From Planctomycetaceae bacterium (GTDB taxonomy: Bacteria > Planctomycetota > Planctomycetia > Pirellulales > Pirellulaceae), in the NCBI GenBank assembly GCA_020638995.1, contig JACKHM010000002.1:558001-622000 (forward strand): a stretch of 64,000 nucleotides of DNA, given 5' to 3'. The notes beneath the pieces were generated by a model, which saw only the letters and a list, made by a program, of their open reading frames with translations, was not told the origin of the DNA and ran no database searches. Within the stretch, counting starts at the first letter, position 1. The number at the start of each line of letters is the position of its first letter. Below, piece after piece: positions 22,601 to 28,160 of this stretch. A program made the position numbers and the translations under genes.

Positions 22601-23859
22601 GCACCGCGGGAACTAGTATCACGGCCAACTATAGCGCGGGCATGTTGACTTTGTCCGGCGTCGATTCGATCGCCAACTATCAACAAGTGTTGCGAACCGT
22701 GACTTACGAGAACATATCGCAGAATCCCAACCCCACGACGCGGACGATCGAGTTCGTCGTCAACGATGGCCTGACGACCAGCAATCTTGCCACAGCGACG
22801 GTTGTCGTTGTTCCTCAAAACGACGCACCGGTCGCAGTCACGGAGAGCTATTCCGTCGATAACAACGGGACGTTGACGGTGGCCGCGCCCGGCTTGCTCG
22901 CCAATGATAGTGACGTGGACGCTGATATGCTCACGGTCACACTTACGAGCCCTCCGCCCGCCGGCACGCTAAGCCTCAACGCAGATGGTTCGTTCACCTA
23001 CGTACCGAATCTGAACTTCAGCGGCACGACATCGTTTACCTATGTCGCGAATGACGGAATTGTGAACTCGATGCCAACCACTGTTTCGATTGAAGTCAAA
23101 GCGGTGGCGGCATCACCGATCAACCCTTCGCCGGATCCGTCTCCCACTCCGCCGCCGACCGACAATTCTGATGACAATGGGCAGAACAAGACGACTCCGC
23201 CTGCGCCACCTCCACAGGCTGAGTCGGACGATGACGAAGATAGTCCGTCCAAAACTGCTTCGCGCGCTGCGGGACCGGGTGCGGCGAATTTAGACGCGGC
23301 ACCAGAATTCGCCCCCGCAGAGACAACCTTTCTCATTCAGCCAGACGAGGAGCAGACCGACGAACAATTGATTTTAGAATTGTTCCGGGCGGGGGCAGCC
23401 ACCGTCGGCTCCGGCACCGAGCACTCGCGCTACGACGGATCGGACACGCAACGATTTGGGTCCGTCGACCTTGCCGTTCCATTTACCGAATACGAGTTGG
23501 CCGAGTTGCAACGCCAAGTGCTATGGCACAAGCTTGATACATTACAAGAGCAACTTGAATCGGAGGGTGATTTTCACGATCACATTGCCGGCACCGCCAC
23601 GGTCGTGACGGCAGCGATTTCGACCGGGTATGTAATTTGGGCCCTCCGCGGCAGCTTCCTGCTCGCGAGTTTCTTATCGACGGTTCCGACCTGGCGATCG
23701 CTCGATCCACTGCCAATCATCGAAAACGGCCCTGAGGGTCGTAGCGACGATGACGAATCTCTCGCAGATATCGCTGAAAGGGGCGCAAACTCAGATCACG
23801 ACGATTCAGAAAAATCGTCGATTGCGAACCTATCCGGCATAAGCGGAGCGGCTCAGTAG
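7618..23859 (+). CDS. Giant repeat surface protein (DUF4347, SBBP propeller, cadherin-like), 5413 aa
   Basis: A very large predicted cell-surface or extracellular protein, perhaps an adhesin. Order of parts: a basic N-terminus with an LEPR-XLL-type motif (AELLEDRVLFNAAP, residues 34-47), taken as its export region; DUF4347 (about 130-275, with VSHGNERGIRLG and FYGCDL); a beta domain (about 315-475); seven SBBP blades (477-890); two CSLREA/right-handed beta-helix blocks (about 1200-1640 and 1800-2380) separated by repeats; about 17 cadherin-like repeats of about 105 residues, interrupted by two larger domains (about 2710-3000 and 3535-3740); tandem-95-type repeats to about 5160; a Pro/Asp-rich linker (5165-5220); and a C-terminal helix, AISTGYVIWALRGSFLLASF, before WRSLDPLPII, which I recall from other giant planctomycete and proteobacterial surface proteins. 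Asp-rich DxD and DxNDN-like turns suggest Ca2+ binding. The frame is unbroken. Confidence 0.93.
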   Translation: MQLSLFRSGKWLRKRSEQRAERHRAPSTLRAIDAELLEDRVLFNAAPIDLDVTQVTDAVESSDAMQAALNAIAASLHQLDSFSQIPDTTNDADTPDSPCLDSVDDGPDSLGLSDDWTTALDTDASYAATDLREIVFIDRSVDGFDSLVEELQASASADRLEFVFLDANEDGIEKITKTLAERRDFDSIRIVSHGNERGIRLGDAWLSGATLQHFETELAAWGNSLSETGDLSFYGCDLIDSSEGRAFLESVGGLCDCDVSASDDWLANHVSPTGGDDALVEPTVGHEGVSASSSDFASDELMQFVSDGHVLGFGDDSILVASSNHYLQVEFVGANLTGPVVGGSALDLAVTSDPVAAALSSVTYAGVWDGVTAIFEAQDGAILKSTYYVEAGSGDYAVDQIHLHYNRDLSLDDQGNLVIEYDHGVLTDSAPVAWQIIDGQRISVDVDYVLLSANDVGFAVGDYDHNYQLVIDPTLTWSTFLGGSGTDAGNGIAVDGSGNVYVSGYSSANWGSPVRAYSSGDDAFVAKLDSNGNLVWNTFLGTSGVDQANGITLDGSGNLYVSGHSNGTWGSPVRAFTTGADAFVAKLDSSGNLLWNTFLGGSGTGDKAFATDIDGSGNIYVTGYSNATWGSPVRAYSGGYDAVVIKLDSGGNLIWNSFAGNSGLDSAYDIKVDPSGNTYITGETNGSWGSPVRAYTGGSDAFVAKFNSSGSLTWNTYLGGSGFDISFGVAIDNSGDIVVSGYSDGTWASPLQSYHGGANDAFAAKLTTSGSLTWNTFVGGSGDEQMRGGLSVDASDNIYLNGYSDASWGSPSNPFSGGTDGYVAQLDSSGSLIWNTFLGGGGTDETKFAVADASGNVYATGSSTSSWGSPVRSYSSGTDAFVAKIAVAATNTAPVLDDTKSPVLTAENEDAGAPLGAVGTLISGLVDFASPSGQVDNITDPDGGALLGIAVTAADTTNGSWFYSTDNGSNWFSLGAVSDSSARLLAADANTRLYFQPNANYYGTINNAIKFHAWDQTSGTNGGTVSLGTTSTVQDNFGSVSYTNNDGSSSWTAGWVEVDPAGGGASSGASKIAGGELVFEAAGSGTHNMDREVDLSGASTATLSFSYHSTLGAGDRIEVQASSNGGGSYTTLTGGVFDNTNQGPGNANIDISSYIASNTRIRIVEVTDGFGGFLYLDNFTVTYDTAATGGATAYSTANDTASLVVNNVVDHIVTVDTTSDVSDGDTSSIDALLVDKGADGYISLREAITAANNSVNGGTPDEIDFNIATSDAGYVDPTPGAPGSGDEYWTIAPTSSLPLINDAVVIDGTSQPEFAGAPVIVLDGTSAGATGDGFQLSTGSSGSTIRGFVVNHFAETAIVITNGSGSNLIAGNYLGTDVTGTVDQGNGKWGVDIISAGNNNLVGGSTAADRNVISGNNLGGVAVNGAFSGTTVQGNYIGVASDGLTALGNVGGYSVLIISATNTKVGGTVGGEGNIIANNSNDGVEIWSGTGNSVLGNDIYGNTALGIDLGNDGVSTNDLGDADTGANNLQNYPVLSGAVTNGVNSITITGTFNSSASSYYRIEFFASSAADGTGYGEGQTYLGYANVATDGSGNATINALLSATVANGAVISATATKSDATYTTFTDTSEFAQNVTATIANTAPTLDNTKTPVLAAQNEDDGVPSGAVGTLISSLVDFASPSGQVDNVTDPDAGALLGIAVTAADTTNGSWLYSTDNGSNWFSLGAVSDSNARLLAADANTRLYFQPNANFYGTLASAITFRAWDQTTGTGGDLADTTTNGGNTAYSNATDTASLVVNNVVDHIVTVDTTSDVSDGDTSSIDALLVNKGADGVISLREAIAAANNTTNGGTPDEIRFNISGAGPHTITLASALPSINEAILIDGTTEPDYAGSPVVMLDGVSAGGGVSGLYLNADGSTVRGLAISRFSVYGIVVSGDGNTIEDNFIGTDITGATDQGNTVHGIHITATADSNTIDANLISGNDQSGIDIAGGANNVVIGNTIGLQLNGSTVLGNTNAGISISNGSTGTIIGGTSVAERNVISGNGSGIIITGATTTANTIAGNYIGLNAAGNAAVANASAAIQLDSGTTNNVIGGATTASRNVIAGASTDGIRIVNANGTQIHNNYIGTDATGLVDLGFQQEGIEIQAGTGTIIGGIGTGNLISGNGFAGIGIQGGSGHVVQGNLIGTNATGAAALANDSGGINIINTVTSVTIGGTTTGEGNVIAFNATTDGIAVSSTSTGISILGNSIHDNAGEGIDLGANGVTANDAGDGDGGANNQQNFPVLSSASSVGGNSYILGTLNSTASTMYRIEFFSSPTGDASGYGEGQTYLGFTTVTTSVLGLASFNTTLTGVTLTTGHAISATATVDLGGGSYGDTSEFGQSISATGNVSPTITSNGSGSTASINVAENTTAVATVTSSDPDGGTPAYSIVGGDDQALFSIGSGSGVLTFSSGRNREVATDFNSDHIYEVTVQVSDGNGGMDAQAISVTVTDVDEFDVGAVSDTNGAANSVNENATNGTSVGVTAAASDGDATTNAITYTLDDDAGGRFAINASSGVVTVANGSLLDYEAATSYDITVRATSQDTSFSTQTFTINIDPVNDNSPVITSDGGGATATINMVENAFFVTMITGTDADLPAETLTYSITGGADAAKFAIDGSTGALSFVTAPNYDSPTDAGGNNVYDVTVQVSDGTFSDIQSFAVQITNDVDPGLWLSNKGNVSTGSGTWTDGTVVRLSDPNLALGSGPTNGTFSHVFDIDSLAQDGNADINGIHFVRRSVTIGTANQIVVNAGDVLFTVASNEMFGGLSVTSKDLVLFRPVTPNDYSSGTFSRILTDPGGTGNSVRDFALVEMSLTVGGAGLQAGDFLLVLSSGSYDKDISLFHPTDLGTGPTSGTLSVFVDGQSAGIGFSKQIYSLDLVDQNMTLGGQSLSAGQLLLSVNGDETVGSNDLSTSAYDIFSLTVTSTGIGSSSGNAARFMTGSDIGLSSGGEELDALSLWYTANSAPVITSNGGGATTSVNVAENSTAVTTVTATDSDVPAQTLTYSITGGADAALFAINGPTGDLRFVSARDREVATDANSDHIYEVTVQVFDGTLSDTQAISVTVTDVDEFDVGAISDTNGTVNVVNENAANGTTVGVTAAASDADATTNAITYTLDDDDGGRFIINGTSGVVTVANGTLLNREAAAAHNITVRATSADASFSTQMFTININDVNEFSVTVPTDSDGSANAADENVAIGTTVGITAAASDADATTNGVTYLLFDDDGGNFMIDTNTGVVTTNAALDRETLGATRSITVRATSQDGSTNDTVFNIAINDVNEFNVTAPTDTDGTMNAVDENSANGTTVGITAAASDSDATTNSVSYSLINDAGGRFTINSSSGVVTVANGLLLDRESAASHNITVRATSADGSTNDTVFSINVNPVNDNSPVIVSNGGLATAAVNVAENSTAVTTVQAVDADLPTQSITYSIIGGADAAKFSISSTTGDLAFLTAPDFENPTDSGADNVYDVIVQTSDNAGAVDTQAIAVSVQDLRVTLDRQTTGSTTGASLTLSHNSGGSDRLMLVSVSMANPSGRSVAGVTYDGVVLTLVGTEAYGSGIDEARVELWALTAPVLGTHNVVVNLSGANTDGTVVGVTTFAGVEQSNALGVFAGASGESNTASVTVASGDDQLVYAGLTVEYPGNYDLVPGAGQTERWDLYAGSANSGASTKAGAASVNMTWSIGAVNQWALASVSINPYIAINKSPTITSDGGGATASVNVNENSIAVTTVTATDPDLPAQTLTYSLVGGDDAAHFVIDAVTGALTFAAAPNSEAPLDVDGDNVYEVIVLVSDGNGGSDTQQITVYVQDLDEFDVTAPTDTDATVNAVNENSAIGTTVGITASASDSDATTNGITYSLFDDDGGNFTIDMNTGIVTTNAFLDREVLSATRTIRVRATSQDGSTNDTIFNIALNDLDEFDVTASVDADGTANAVDENSAIGTTVGITASASDSDATTNLVTYALLDDDGGNFTIDTNTGVVTTNAVLDRETLLPTRSITVRVTSQDGSTNDTVFSIAINDVNEFSVTVPTDTDVTVNAVNENVAIGTTVGITASASDADATSNGVTYSLFDNDGGNFTIDTNTGVVTTNAALDREMLGATRSITVRATSQDGSTNDTIFNIAINDVNEFNVTAATNTDATVNAVNENVATGTTVGITANATDSDATSNGVTYSLFDNDGGNFTIDTNTGVVTTNAALDRETLGATRSITVRVTSQDGSTNDTVFNIAINDLDEFDVTAPTDTDATVNAVNENVAIGTTVGITANATDGDATTSLVTYSLFDDDSGNFTIDTNTGIVTTNAALDRESLLPTRSITVRATSQDGSTSDTMFNITINDVDEFNVTAPSDTDTTVNAVDENSAIGTDVGITASASDSDATTNGVTYSLFDDDGGNFTIDANTGIVTTNTMLDREALSAMRTITVRATSQDGSTNDTVFNIALNDLDEFDVTASVDADGTANAVDENSAIGTMVGITASASDSDATTNAVTYSLTDNAGGRFAIDSGSGVVTVADGTLLDREAAAMHNITVRATSADGSTNDTVFTIAVLDVSEFVATPIIDNDATAETVAENAAVGTAVGISAFSTDADSSDTISYSLDDNDSGRFSIDTNLGIVTVSGAIDREADGASRSITVRATSTDGSFQTRSFSIAISDVDEFDVGAIADGNVAANAVYENSAIGTGVGLTAVAFDADATNSNVTFALLDNDGGRFSIDTVSGIVRVAGAIDLETDGPTRFITVRATSSDGSFADQLFAIGINGVNEAPSNLVPATHVATEEISGTIAGISVSDVDAATGDVTTRLQVVNGTLDVTLAGAAIISAGANSSSDVTIRGTLADLNTTLTSLMYTGNVDVYGIAADTLTVTTDDLGNIGFGGGQLDIDTVQIDITEVNDAPQIDLDVDNSSGQSGADFANTFVEDGGPVRIADTDAMLADVDNATLESLQVVLINQFDGADELLMASTAGTSITANYSAGMLTLSGVDSIANYQQVLRTVTYENISQNPNPTTRTIEFVVNDGLTTSNLATATVVVVPQNDAPVAVTESYSVDNNGTLTVAAPGLLANDSDVDADMLTVTLTSPPPAGTLSLNADGSFTYVPNLNFSGTTSFTYVANDGIVNSMPTTVSIEVKAVAASPINPSPDPSPTPPPTDNSDDNGQNKTTPPAPPPQAESDDDEDSPSKTASRAAGPGAANLDAAPEFAPAETTFLIQPDEEQTDEQLILELFRAGAATVGSGTEHSRYDGSDTQRFGSVDLAVPFTEYELAELQRQVLWHKLDTLQEQLESEGDFHDHIAGTATVVTAAISTGYVIWALRGSFLLASFLSTVPTWRSLDPLPIIENGPEGRSDDDESLADIAERGANSDHDDSEKSSIANLSGISGAAQ
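9046..10290 (+). repeat. Seven SBBP beta-propeller repeats
   Basis: Seven units beginning at the W of WNTFLGGSG-type strands, at about 9046, 9223, 9400, 9580, 9757, 9937 and 10117, with spacing 177-180 bases. Each contains GSGNVYVSGYS-like and WGSPVRAYS-like strands followed by DAFVAKLDSSGNL. Seven blades is the number that closes a beta-propeller. In-frame, within the giant gene. Confidence 0.88.
10504..10618 (+). repeat. Internal duplication, copy 1 (of 2)
   Basis: 115 bases that recur at 12754-12868 with one mismatch (G at 10559, A at 12809), offset 2250. Flanking sequence is similar but clearly more diverged. It encodes the second half of a repeat that precedes the CSLREA/beta-helix block. 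Confidence 0.85.
12754..12868 (+). repeat. Internal duplication, copy 2 (of 2)
   Basis: Matches 10504-10618 with one mismatch. The downstream CSLREA segment (GATCACATCGTCACGG onward) also recurs, at 11245 and 13021, an offset of 1776, so copy 1 has 474 extra bases (158 codons) between the shared parts. Confidence 0.85.
19171..21378 (+). repeat. Tandem 315-bp cadherin-like repeats (7 units)
   Basis: Units start at 19171, 19486, 19801, 20116, 20431, 20746 and 21061, exactly 315 bases apart; the last is 318 long. Each encodes about 105 residues starting DEF or NEF, with NAVNENSAIGTTVGITA, a DDDGGNFTIDTNTG strand and ITVRATSQDGSTNDT. Related but more diverged units lie at about 16945-17890 and 21379-22010. 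All are in frame. Confidence 0.9.
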
Positions 23860-24071
23860 GCCCAGCAAGGTCAGCATGTTGGACCGGTTGTGCCGGTGAT
23901 GCGGATTGCTTCGTTGAGCAGATGGGCTCTCACACTCCGTGGCGATTGTCCGCCGTTTTGCCACCGCTGTGACCACCTAATGCGTTGTCGCGTGCTAACT
24001 TTGGATAACACTGCGGTGGACCTGCGCAAGATATAGCTTCTTGCGATACCGCCGGTGCGACAAGTGATTTC

Positions 24072-26486
24072 ATGAAACGCATCACGATTTCATTTCGGAT
24101 TGCTCTTTGCCTAGCGCTGCTATCGCTGTGCGGTGTGCTGATTGCGCGCGTCTTTGGAATGTACCCAGATACGCAAAACATTCGGCTGCAAGGCCGAATT
24201 GCGTTGTGCGAATCTTTGGCGATCAATTGCTCGATGCTGGCCAGTCGCGGTGACTTTCGAGGCGTCGAAAAGAACTTGCAGGCATTCGTTCTGCGCAATC
24301 AAGACGTCCGTTCAGCGGCGCTTCGACGTGGTGATGGCGAAGCGGTGATCGAAGTCGGCGATCATTCGGTTCATTGGAAGGGCACAGACAGCGGCGAATC
24401 GACTGAGACTCAGATCTACGTCCCGATCGCGACCGATGGCAGGCACTGGGGAAACGTCGAGGTTGCATTTCAGCGAGTTTCTTCCGTCGGTTCAACAACG
24501 CAATGGATGTCGCCTTTTGTTGAGTTTGTAGTATTTGTCACAGGCTTCAACGCAATCTTGTTCGTATTTTGGCTGCGACGAGTCTTGATGCACCTTGATC
24601 CGTCGCGAGTAATGCCGCAACGCGTTCGTTCCGCGCTAGACACGCTTGCGGAGGGCTTGCTTGTCTTGGACGGCGATGGTCGGATCGTGATGGCCAACAA
24701 GTCCTTTGCCACAACCGTGGGCCAGGCGCCGGAGCAATTGCAGGGTCGAAATGCGTCTGAGTTGTCTTGGATTGGTGACTGTGACAAAGGTCAGCTGCCC
24801 TGGAACGCGTCGCTTCTCGATAGCGCGCAACGAGTCGGTGTTCCGCTGCAACTGAAGACGGGCGACTATGACGAACGATCGTTTCACGTGAACGTAGCTC
24901 CCATCTTTGGGGAAGATGGAAAGAGCCGCGGAGCGCTGGCCAGCTTCGACGACGTGACCGAGCTCGAGGTCAAAAAATATGAATTGATCAAAATGCTCAA
25001 GTCGCTGAAGGCTTCGCGGGAAGAGATTCAAGAGCAGAATGAGCAACTCAAGTTGCTGGCGACGATCGATCCACTGACGGAATGCATGAACCGTCGGTCT
25101 TTCTTCCCGCTGTTCGATCAGGCTTGGGAAGAGGCCCAAACGAACGGAACTGCGCTTAGCGGATTTATGGTGGATATTGATCATTTCAAGTCGATCAACG
25201 ACGACCACGGACATGCAAAGGGCGACGAAGTGCTCAAGGGCGTTGCCGCCTGTCTTCGGGAACAAGTCGGTGATCAGGGACTCGTCTGTCGATTCGGCGG
25301 CGAGGAATTCTGTGTCTTGCTGCAAGACTATGACATCGAGGGGGCAGTGGCGCTTGCCGAACGAATTCGAATTGCGATGTCGGAGATTGACTTTGAGATT
25401 CTTAAAATAACTGCGAGCCTTGGCGTGTCGTCGATCCACCTTGGCGCGAATAACCCGCAGGAGATGCTCGAACAAGCAGACAAGTGTCTGTATGTTGCAA
25501 AGAGAAATGGCCGCAACCAAGTCGTACCGTACACACGCGAGATGGAAAGTATCGAAGTCGACGACTCGAAGATACGCCGCACAAAGGGAGAATCGACGGA
25601 GTCCTCCCATACGCACATCCCGTTCCCCGCTGTCGCGTCGCTCATGTCAGCAATGGCCTATCGGCACGCCGAAACAGCAGACCACAGCACGCGTGTTGCG
25701 GACCTATGCGTCGCCGTGGGCCGTGGATTGATGTCGGTCAGCGAGTCCTACGTGCTCGAAATTGCCGCGTTGTTGCATGACATTGGCAAAATTGGCGTAC
25801 CTGATGCGATTCTGCTCAAGCCGGATGAACTGACGTCGGACGAATGGCGAATCATGAAAATGAACGAGCGCATCGGCGTCGAGATTGTAGGATCGGCCTT
25901 TTACTATGAGCCATTGGTTGAGATGATTCGCTTGCACAAAGCGCCCTATGACTCGCGGGGAGACGTCAAACGACTGCCCACGGGAGACGCGTTGCCGTTG
26001 GGCGCCAGAATTTTAGCGATTGCGGATGCTTATGATTCGATGGTCACACGCCGTGCCTATCGAAATGCACGATCTACCGAGCAAGCATTTGCCGAACTCC
26101 GTCGTTGTGCGGGAACGCAGTTCGATCCGGAACTCGTTGAACGATTCATCGAAGTGATCTCAGATAAACCACAACTGACCCAGGCAGCATCGGGTAAGAT
26201 GTCTCGCCAGACCGCGGTTCAGATGGCAACTCAAATCGAAGAGCTGGCCCGAGCGCTCGACGAGCAAGATTTAAGTACGATCGAAGTGTTGGCATCTCGG
26301 TTGCGAGCCACGGCCGCTTGTGCCGGTGCCACCGATGTAGAACGGTTGGCCGCCAAGCTGAGCGAGTGTGCGACGGCTTCGGAGGACGCGTCGGATATCT
26401 TTGAGCTTACTCTCGAACTGATGGACCTATGCCGCTCCGCACAAAGGGCGGCTGTCTCATCTGTTCCGCTGTCCTACAACGGCTAA
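24072..26486 (+). CDS. Membrane PAS-GGDEF protein with degenerate HD-GYP-like and Hpt-like domains
   Basis: 804 residues. A first membrane helix (about 6-27), an extracytoplasmic loop, a second helix (about 150-173), a PAS domain (about 185-297), a short coiled coil (about 305-325) and GGDEF (about 330-485) with an intact RFGGEEF active site near residue 409. The product-inhibition RxxD site five residues before it is absent. It is likely to make cyclic di-GMP. The following domain (about 515-700) has HSTRV and LLHDIGKIG like HD-GYP phosphodiesterases, but MKxH is MKMN, HHE is LHK and the GYP motif is missing, so hydrolysis is doubtful. The C-terminus (about 717-790) resembles Hpt (LASRLRATAA) with Ser in place of the phosphorylated His. 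No partner gene is adjacent. Confidence 0.88.
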   Translation: MKRITISFRIALCLALLSLCGVLIARVFGMYPDTQNIRLQGRIALCESLAINCSMLASRGDFRGVEKNLQAFVLRNQDVRSAALRRGDGEAVIEVGDHSVHWKGTDSGESTETQIYVPIATDGRHWGNVEVAFQRVSSVGSTTQWMSPFVEFVVFVTGFNAILFVFWLRRVLMHLDPSRVMPQRVRSALDTLAEGLLVLDGDGRIVMANKSFATTVGQAPEQLQGRNASELSWIGDCDKGQLPWNASLLDSAQRVGVPLQLKTGDYDERSFHVNVAPIFGEDGKSRGALASFDDVTELEVKKYELIKMLKSLKASREEIQEQNEQLKLLATIDPLTECMNRRSFFPLFDQAWEEAQTNGTALSGFMVDIDHFKSINDDHGHAKGDEVLKGVAACLREQVGDQGLVCRFGGEEFCVLLQDYDIEGAVALAERIRIAMSEIDFEILKITASLGVSSIHLGANNPQEMLEQADKCLYVAKRNGRNQVVPYTREMESIEVDDSKIRRTKGESTESSHTHIPFPAVASLMSAMAYRHAETADHSTRVADLCVAVGRGLMSVSESYVLEIAALLHDIGKIGVPDAILLKPDELTSDEWRIMKMNERIGVEIVGSAFYYEPLVEMIRLHKAPYDSRGDVKRLPTGDALPLGARILAIADAYDSMVTRRAYRNARSTEQAFAELRRCAGTQFDPELVERFIEVISDKPQLTQAASGKMSRQTAVQMATQIEELARALDEQDLSTIEVLASRLRATAACAGATDVERLAAKLSECATASEDASDIFELTLELMDLCRSAQRAAVSSVPLSYNG

Positions 26487-26572
26487 AGCTTGCTGGCTGG
26501 CGTCATTGGCTTCTCGCAGCGTGAAAACCAGACGACTGACCGTACAAAGTTGACGGAAGACACGAGTGCTTT

Positions 26573-27349
26573 CTAAGCCATGCAAATGCCGCCGTCGATG
26601 TTATAGGCTTGGCCAGTAATCATCCTCGCGGATTCGCTCACCAAATAAACGGCCATTGGGGCGATGTCTTCCGGAAGCAACCGGCCTCCGATCGGAGTTA
26701 GTTGCTTCTCGTGAGCTAAGAGGTCGCGTCCGAGACGCTCGGCATCGTACTTCACGCGAATGTCGTTCATTCGCGTTTGAACAGGGCCAGGGCAGATACA
26801 GTTGACGGTTATACCCTCGGATGCATGTTCACTTGCCAGGGATCGCATAAGTCCCAATACGCCGTGCTTGCTCGCCACGTAGGCTCCCGCATGAGGCGCG
26901 GTAATCCGACCGTTGATCGAAGCGATCGTGACAATTCTTCCCCACCTTTGCTCGCGCATGTGGGGCAAGGCGGCTTTTGAAAGTAGATAGGGAGCCGTGA
27001 GGTTGACTTCCAGCGTCAAATCCCAAAACTCGTCTCGAAAGTCGGCTAACGGTCGCGGGTCCGCGCTGCTGCCAACTCCGGCGTTGTTGACGAGTATGTC
27101 GATTGGACCGAACGGCTCTGAAGCCCGGGAGACAAGAGTGCGAGTTTGGTTGCGATCCGCAAGATCACACTCGATGGCTGCCGCGATACCGCCATTGTCT
27201 GAAATCTCGCGAACGACCGTCGAAAGTTCCTCGTTGCTGCGTGATGCGACGACAACTTGTGTGCCGGCAGCCGCCAACGCAGCTGCAATCGAGCGGCCAA
27301 TGCCTCGCCCACCACCGGTTACGAGTGCGACACGTCCATTCGCTTCCAT
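26573..27349 (-). CDS. SDR-family NAD(P)-dependent oxidoreductase
   Basis: 258 residues, the usual length for a classical short-chain dehydrogenase. Cofactor motif TGGGRGIG (11-18), NNAG (88-91), catalytic Ser144, Tyr157 and Lys161 (YVASK) and the PGPVQT segment are all present. The end, ITGQAYNIDGG, is typical of FabG-like and sugar or sterol dehydrogenase members. The residues after the second beta strand (ASRSNEEL) include an Arg that fits NADP preference, which is weak evidence. The substrate is unknown. It has a GGGAGA-type ribosome site upstream of the ATG. It converges on the GGDEF gene. Confidence 0.93.
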   Translation of the reverse strand: MEANGRVALVTGGGRGIGRSIAAALAAAGTQVVVASRSNEELSTVVREISDNGGIAAAIECDLADRNQTRTLVSRASEPFGPIDILVNNAGVGSSADPRPLADFRDEFWDLTLEVNLTAPYLLSKAALPHMREQRWGRIVTIASINGRITAPHAGAYVASKHGVLGLMRSLASEHASEGITVNCICPGPVQTRMNDIRVKYDAERLGRDLLAHEKQLTPIGGRLLPEDIAPMAVYLVSESARMITGQAYNIDGGICMA

Positions 27350-27493
27350 TCCGTCGGTCTCCCAGTGCCAATTTGATTTTGCCGTCTATCGAACACGGCA
27401 GACAAGTATGACTTACAGGAAGACCGCCAACCAGTCGAGCAAACATGAAACGATGGGGCCGTTCGGGGAGCTGCGAACCAACGCGAACATCCG

Positions 27494-27754
27494 TCAGCCA
27501 ATTGGCGAAGGAAATGAAGGTGCAATCTCTTCGACATCCAACCATTTGAGCTGCGTGGGCTCAGCGCGGTTCTCGCGGCTCTCCCATCCCTCATGCACAG
27601 TACGGCAAGCGAGGCAAAGCTCGTCACTTTCGAGCAGACTCGCAGATGCGTAGACCGCTGCGAGGAAGGAGTCGCCCATCGCTTGATGAGACGCACGATG
27701 GCAATTGCACAAGGGGCGACCGCCGCTGGAACCAGAATACGTCAAATGGATCAT
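27494..27754 (-). CDS. Small Cys/His-rich protein, possible zinc binding
   Basis: 86 residues from an ATG at 27754 preceded by a strong AGGAGAGG site; the longer frame to 27877 lacks protein-like content. The sequence has CNCH (residues 16-19), a His at 23 and a CLAC pair (47-50), compatible with a zinc-binding knuckle. No signal peptide or membrane segment. I do not recognise the family. Support is the ribosome site and the Cys pattern. Confidence 0.5.
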   Translation of the reverse strand: MIHLTYSGSSGGRPLCNCHRASHQAMGDSFLAAVYASASLLESDELCLACRTVHEGWESRENRAEPTQLKWLDVEEIAPSFPSPIG

Positions 27755-28160
27755 GGCCTCTCCTCTCGAACCGAAATTGAAACTGTTGGTTCTTTGACAC
27801 GAATCGGTCTTCTCAAGGTACAAGACGTTCGCCCGTCGAACGCAGGCGTCAGCTGAGGCGTCTTGTGGAGAAGGCACCCTCAGGCGAACCTGAGGGCCCT
27901 CTCTACTCTGCTTAACTGGAATTTAGACGCAGCCGCTAGCAAAAAGTTCCATGAGAATTCTGCGGATCCTTGGTGTGGTTCGGAGTTTCGGAAGTATCAC
28001 GCGCTGGCCGAGGAACTCGTATCAGCACTCGCTTCAACACAACGAACAACGCGAGGGTAAATGAGCGAGCAGCAACAGCACGTCGACACCAACCACAATC
28101 AAGCGTCTCGCGGGTCCGGCGTAGTCGGTCGCGGCGTAGTAGTCGCCATCGCCGAGTGAA
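27755..28160. other. Gap of about 400 bases: hairpin and a possible micro-ORF
   Basis: No convincing gene. It holds a perfect 8-bp hairpin at 27877-27896. A 32-codon ORF at 28061-28159 (MSEQQQHVDTNH to VAIAE) follows GAGGG with good spacing, but its length, bias and position just before the convergent hydrolase stop give too little support to call it. Confidence 0.4.
27877..27896. other. Perfect 8-bp inverted repeat (hairpin)
   Basis: CCCTCAGG, loop CGAA, CCTGAGGG. No run of T follows on either strand, so it is not a classic intrinsic terminator. It lies between the leftward alpha/beta hydrolase and the small Cys-rich gene and may mark the end of the hydrolase transcript. Confidence 0.4.

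Noticed and set aside
24636..25616. 326-residue minus-strand ORF
   Set aside because: Antisense to the GGDEF/PAS region with no recognisable domain.
28061..28159. 32-codon ORF MSEQQQ to VAIAE
   Set aside because: It has a plausible ribosome site, but it is very short, has no lipobox or domain, and ends just before a convergent gene.
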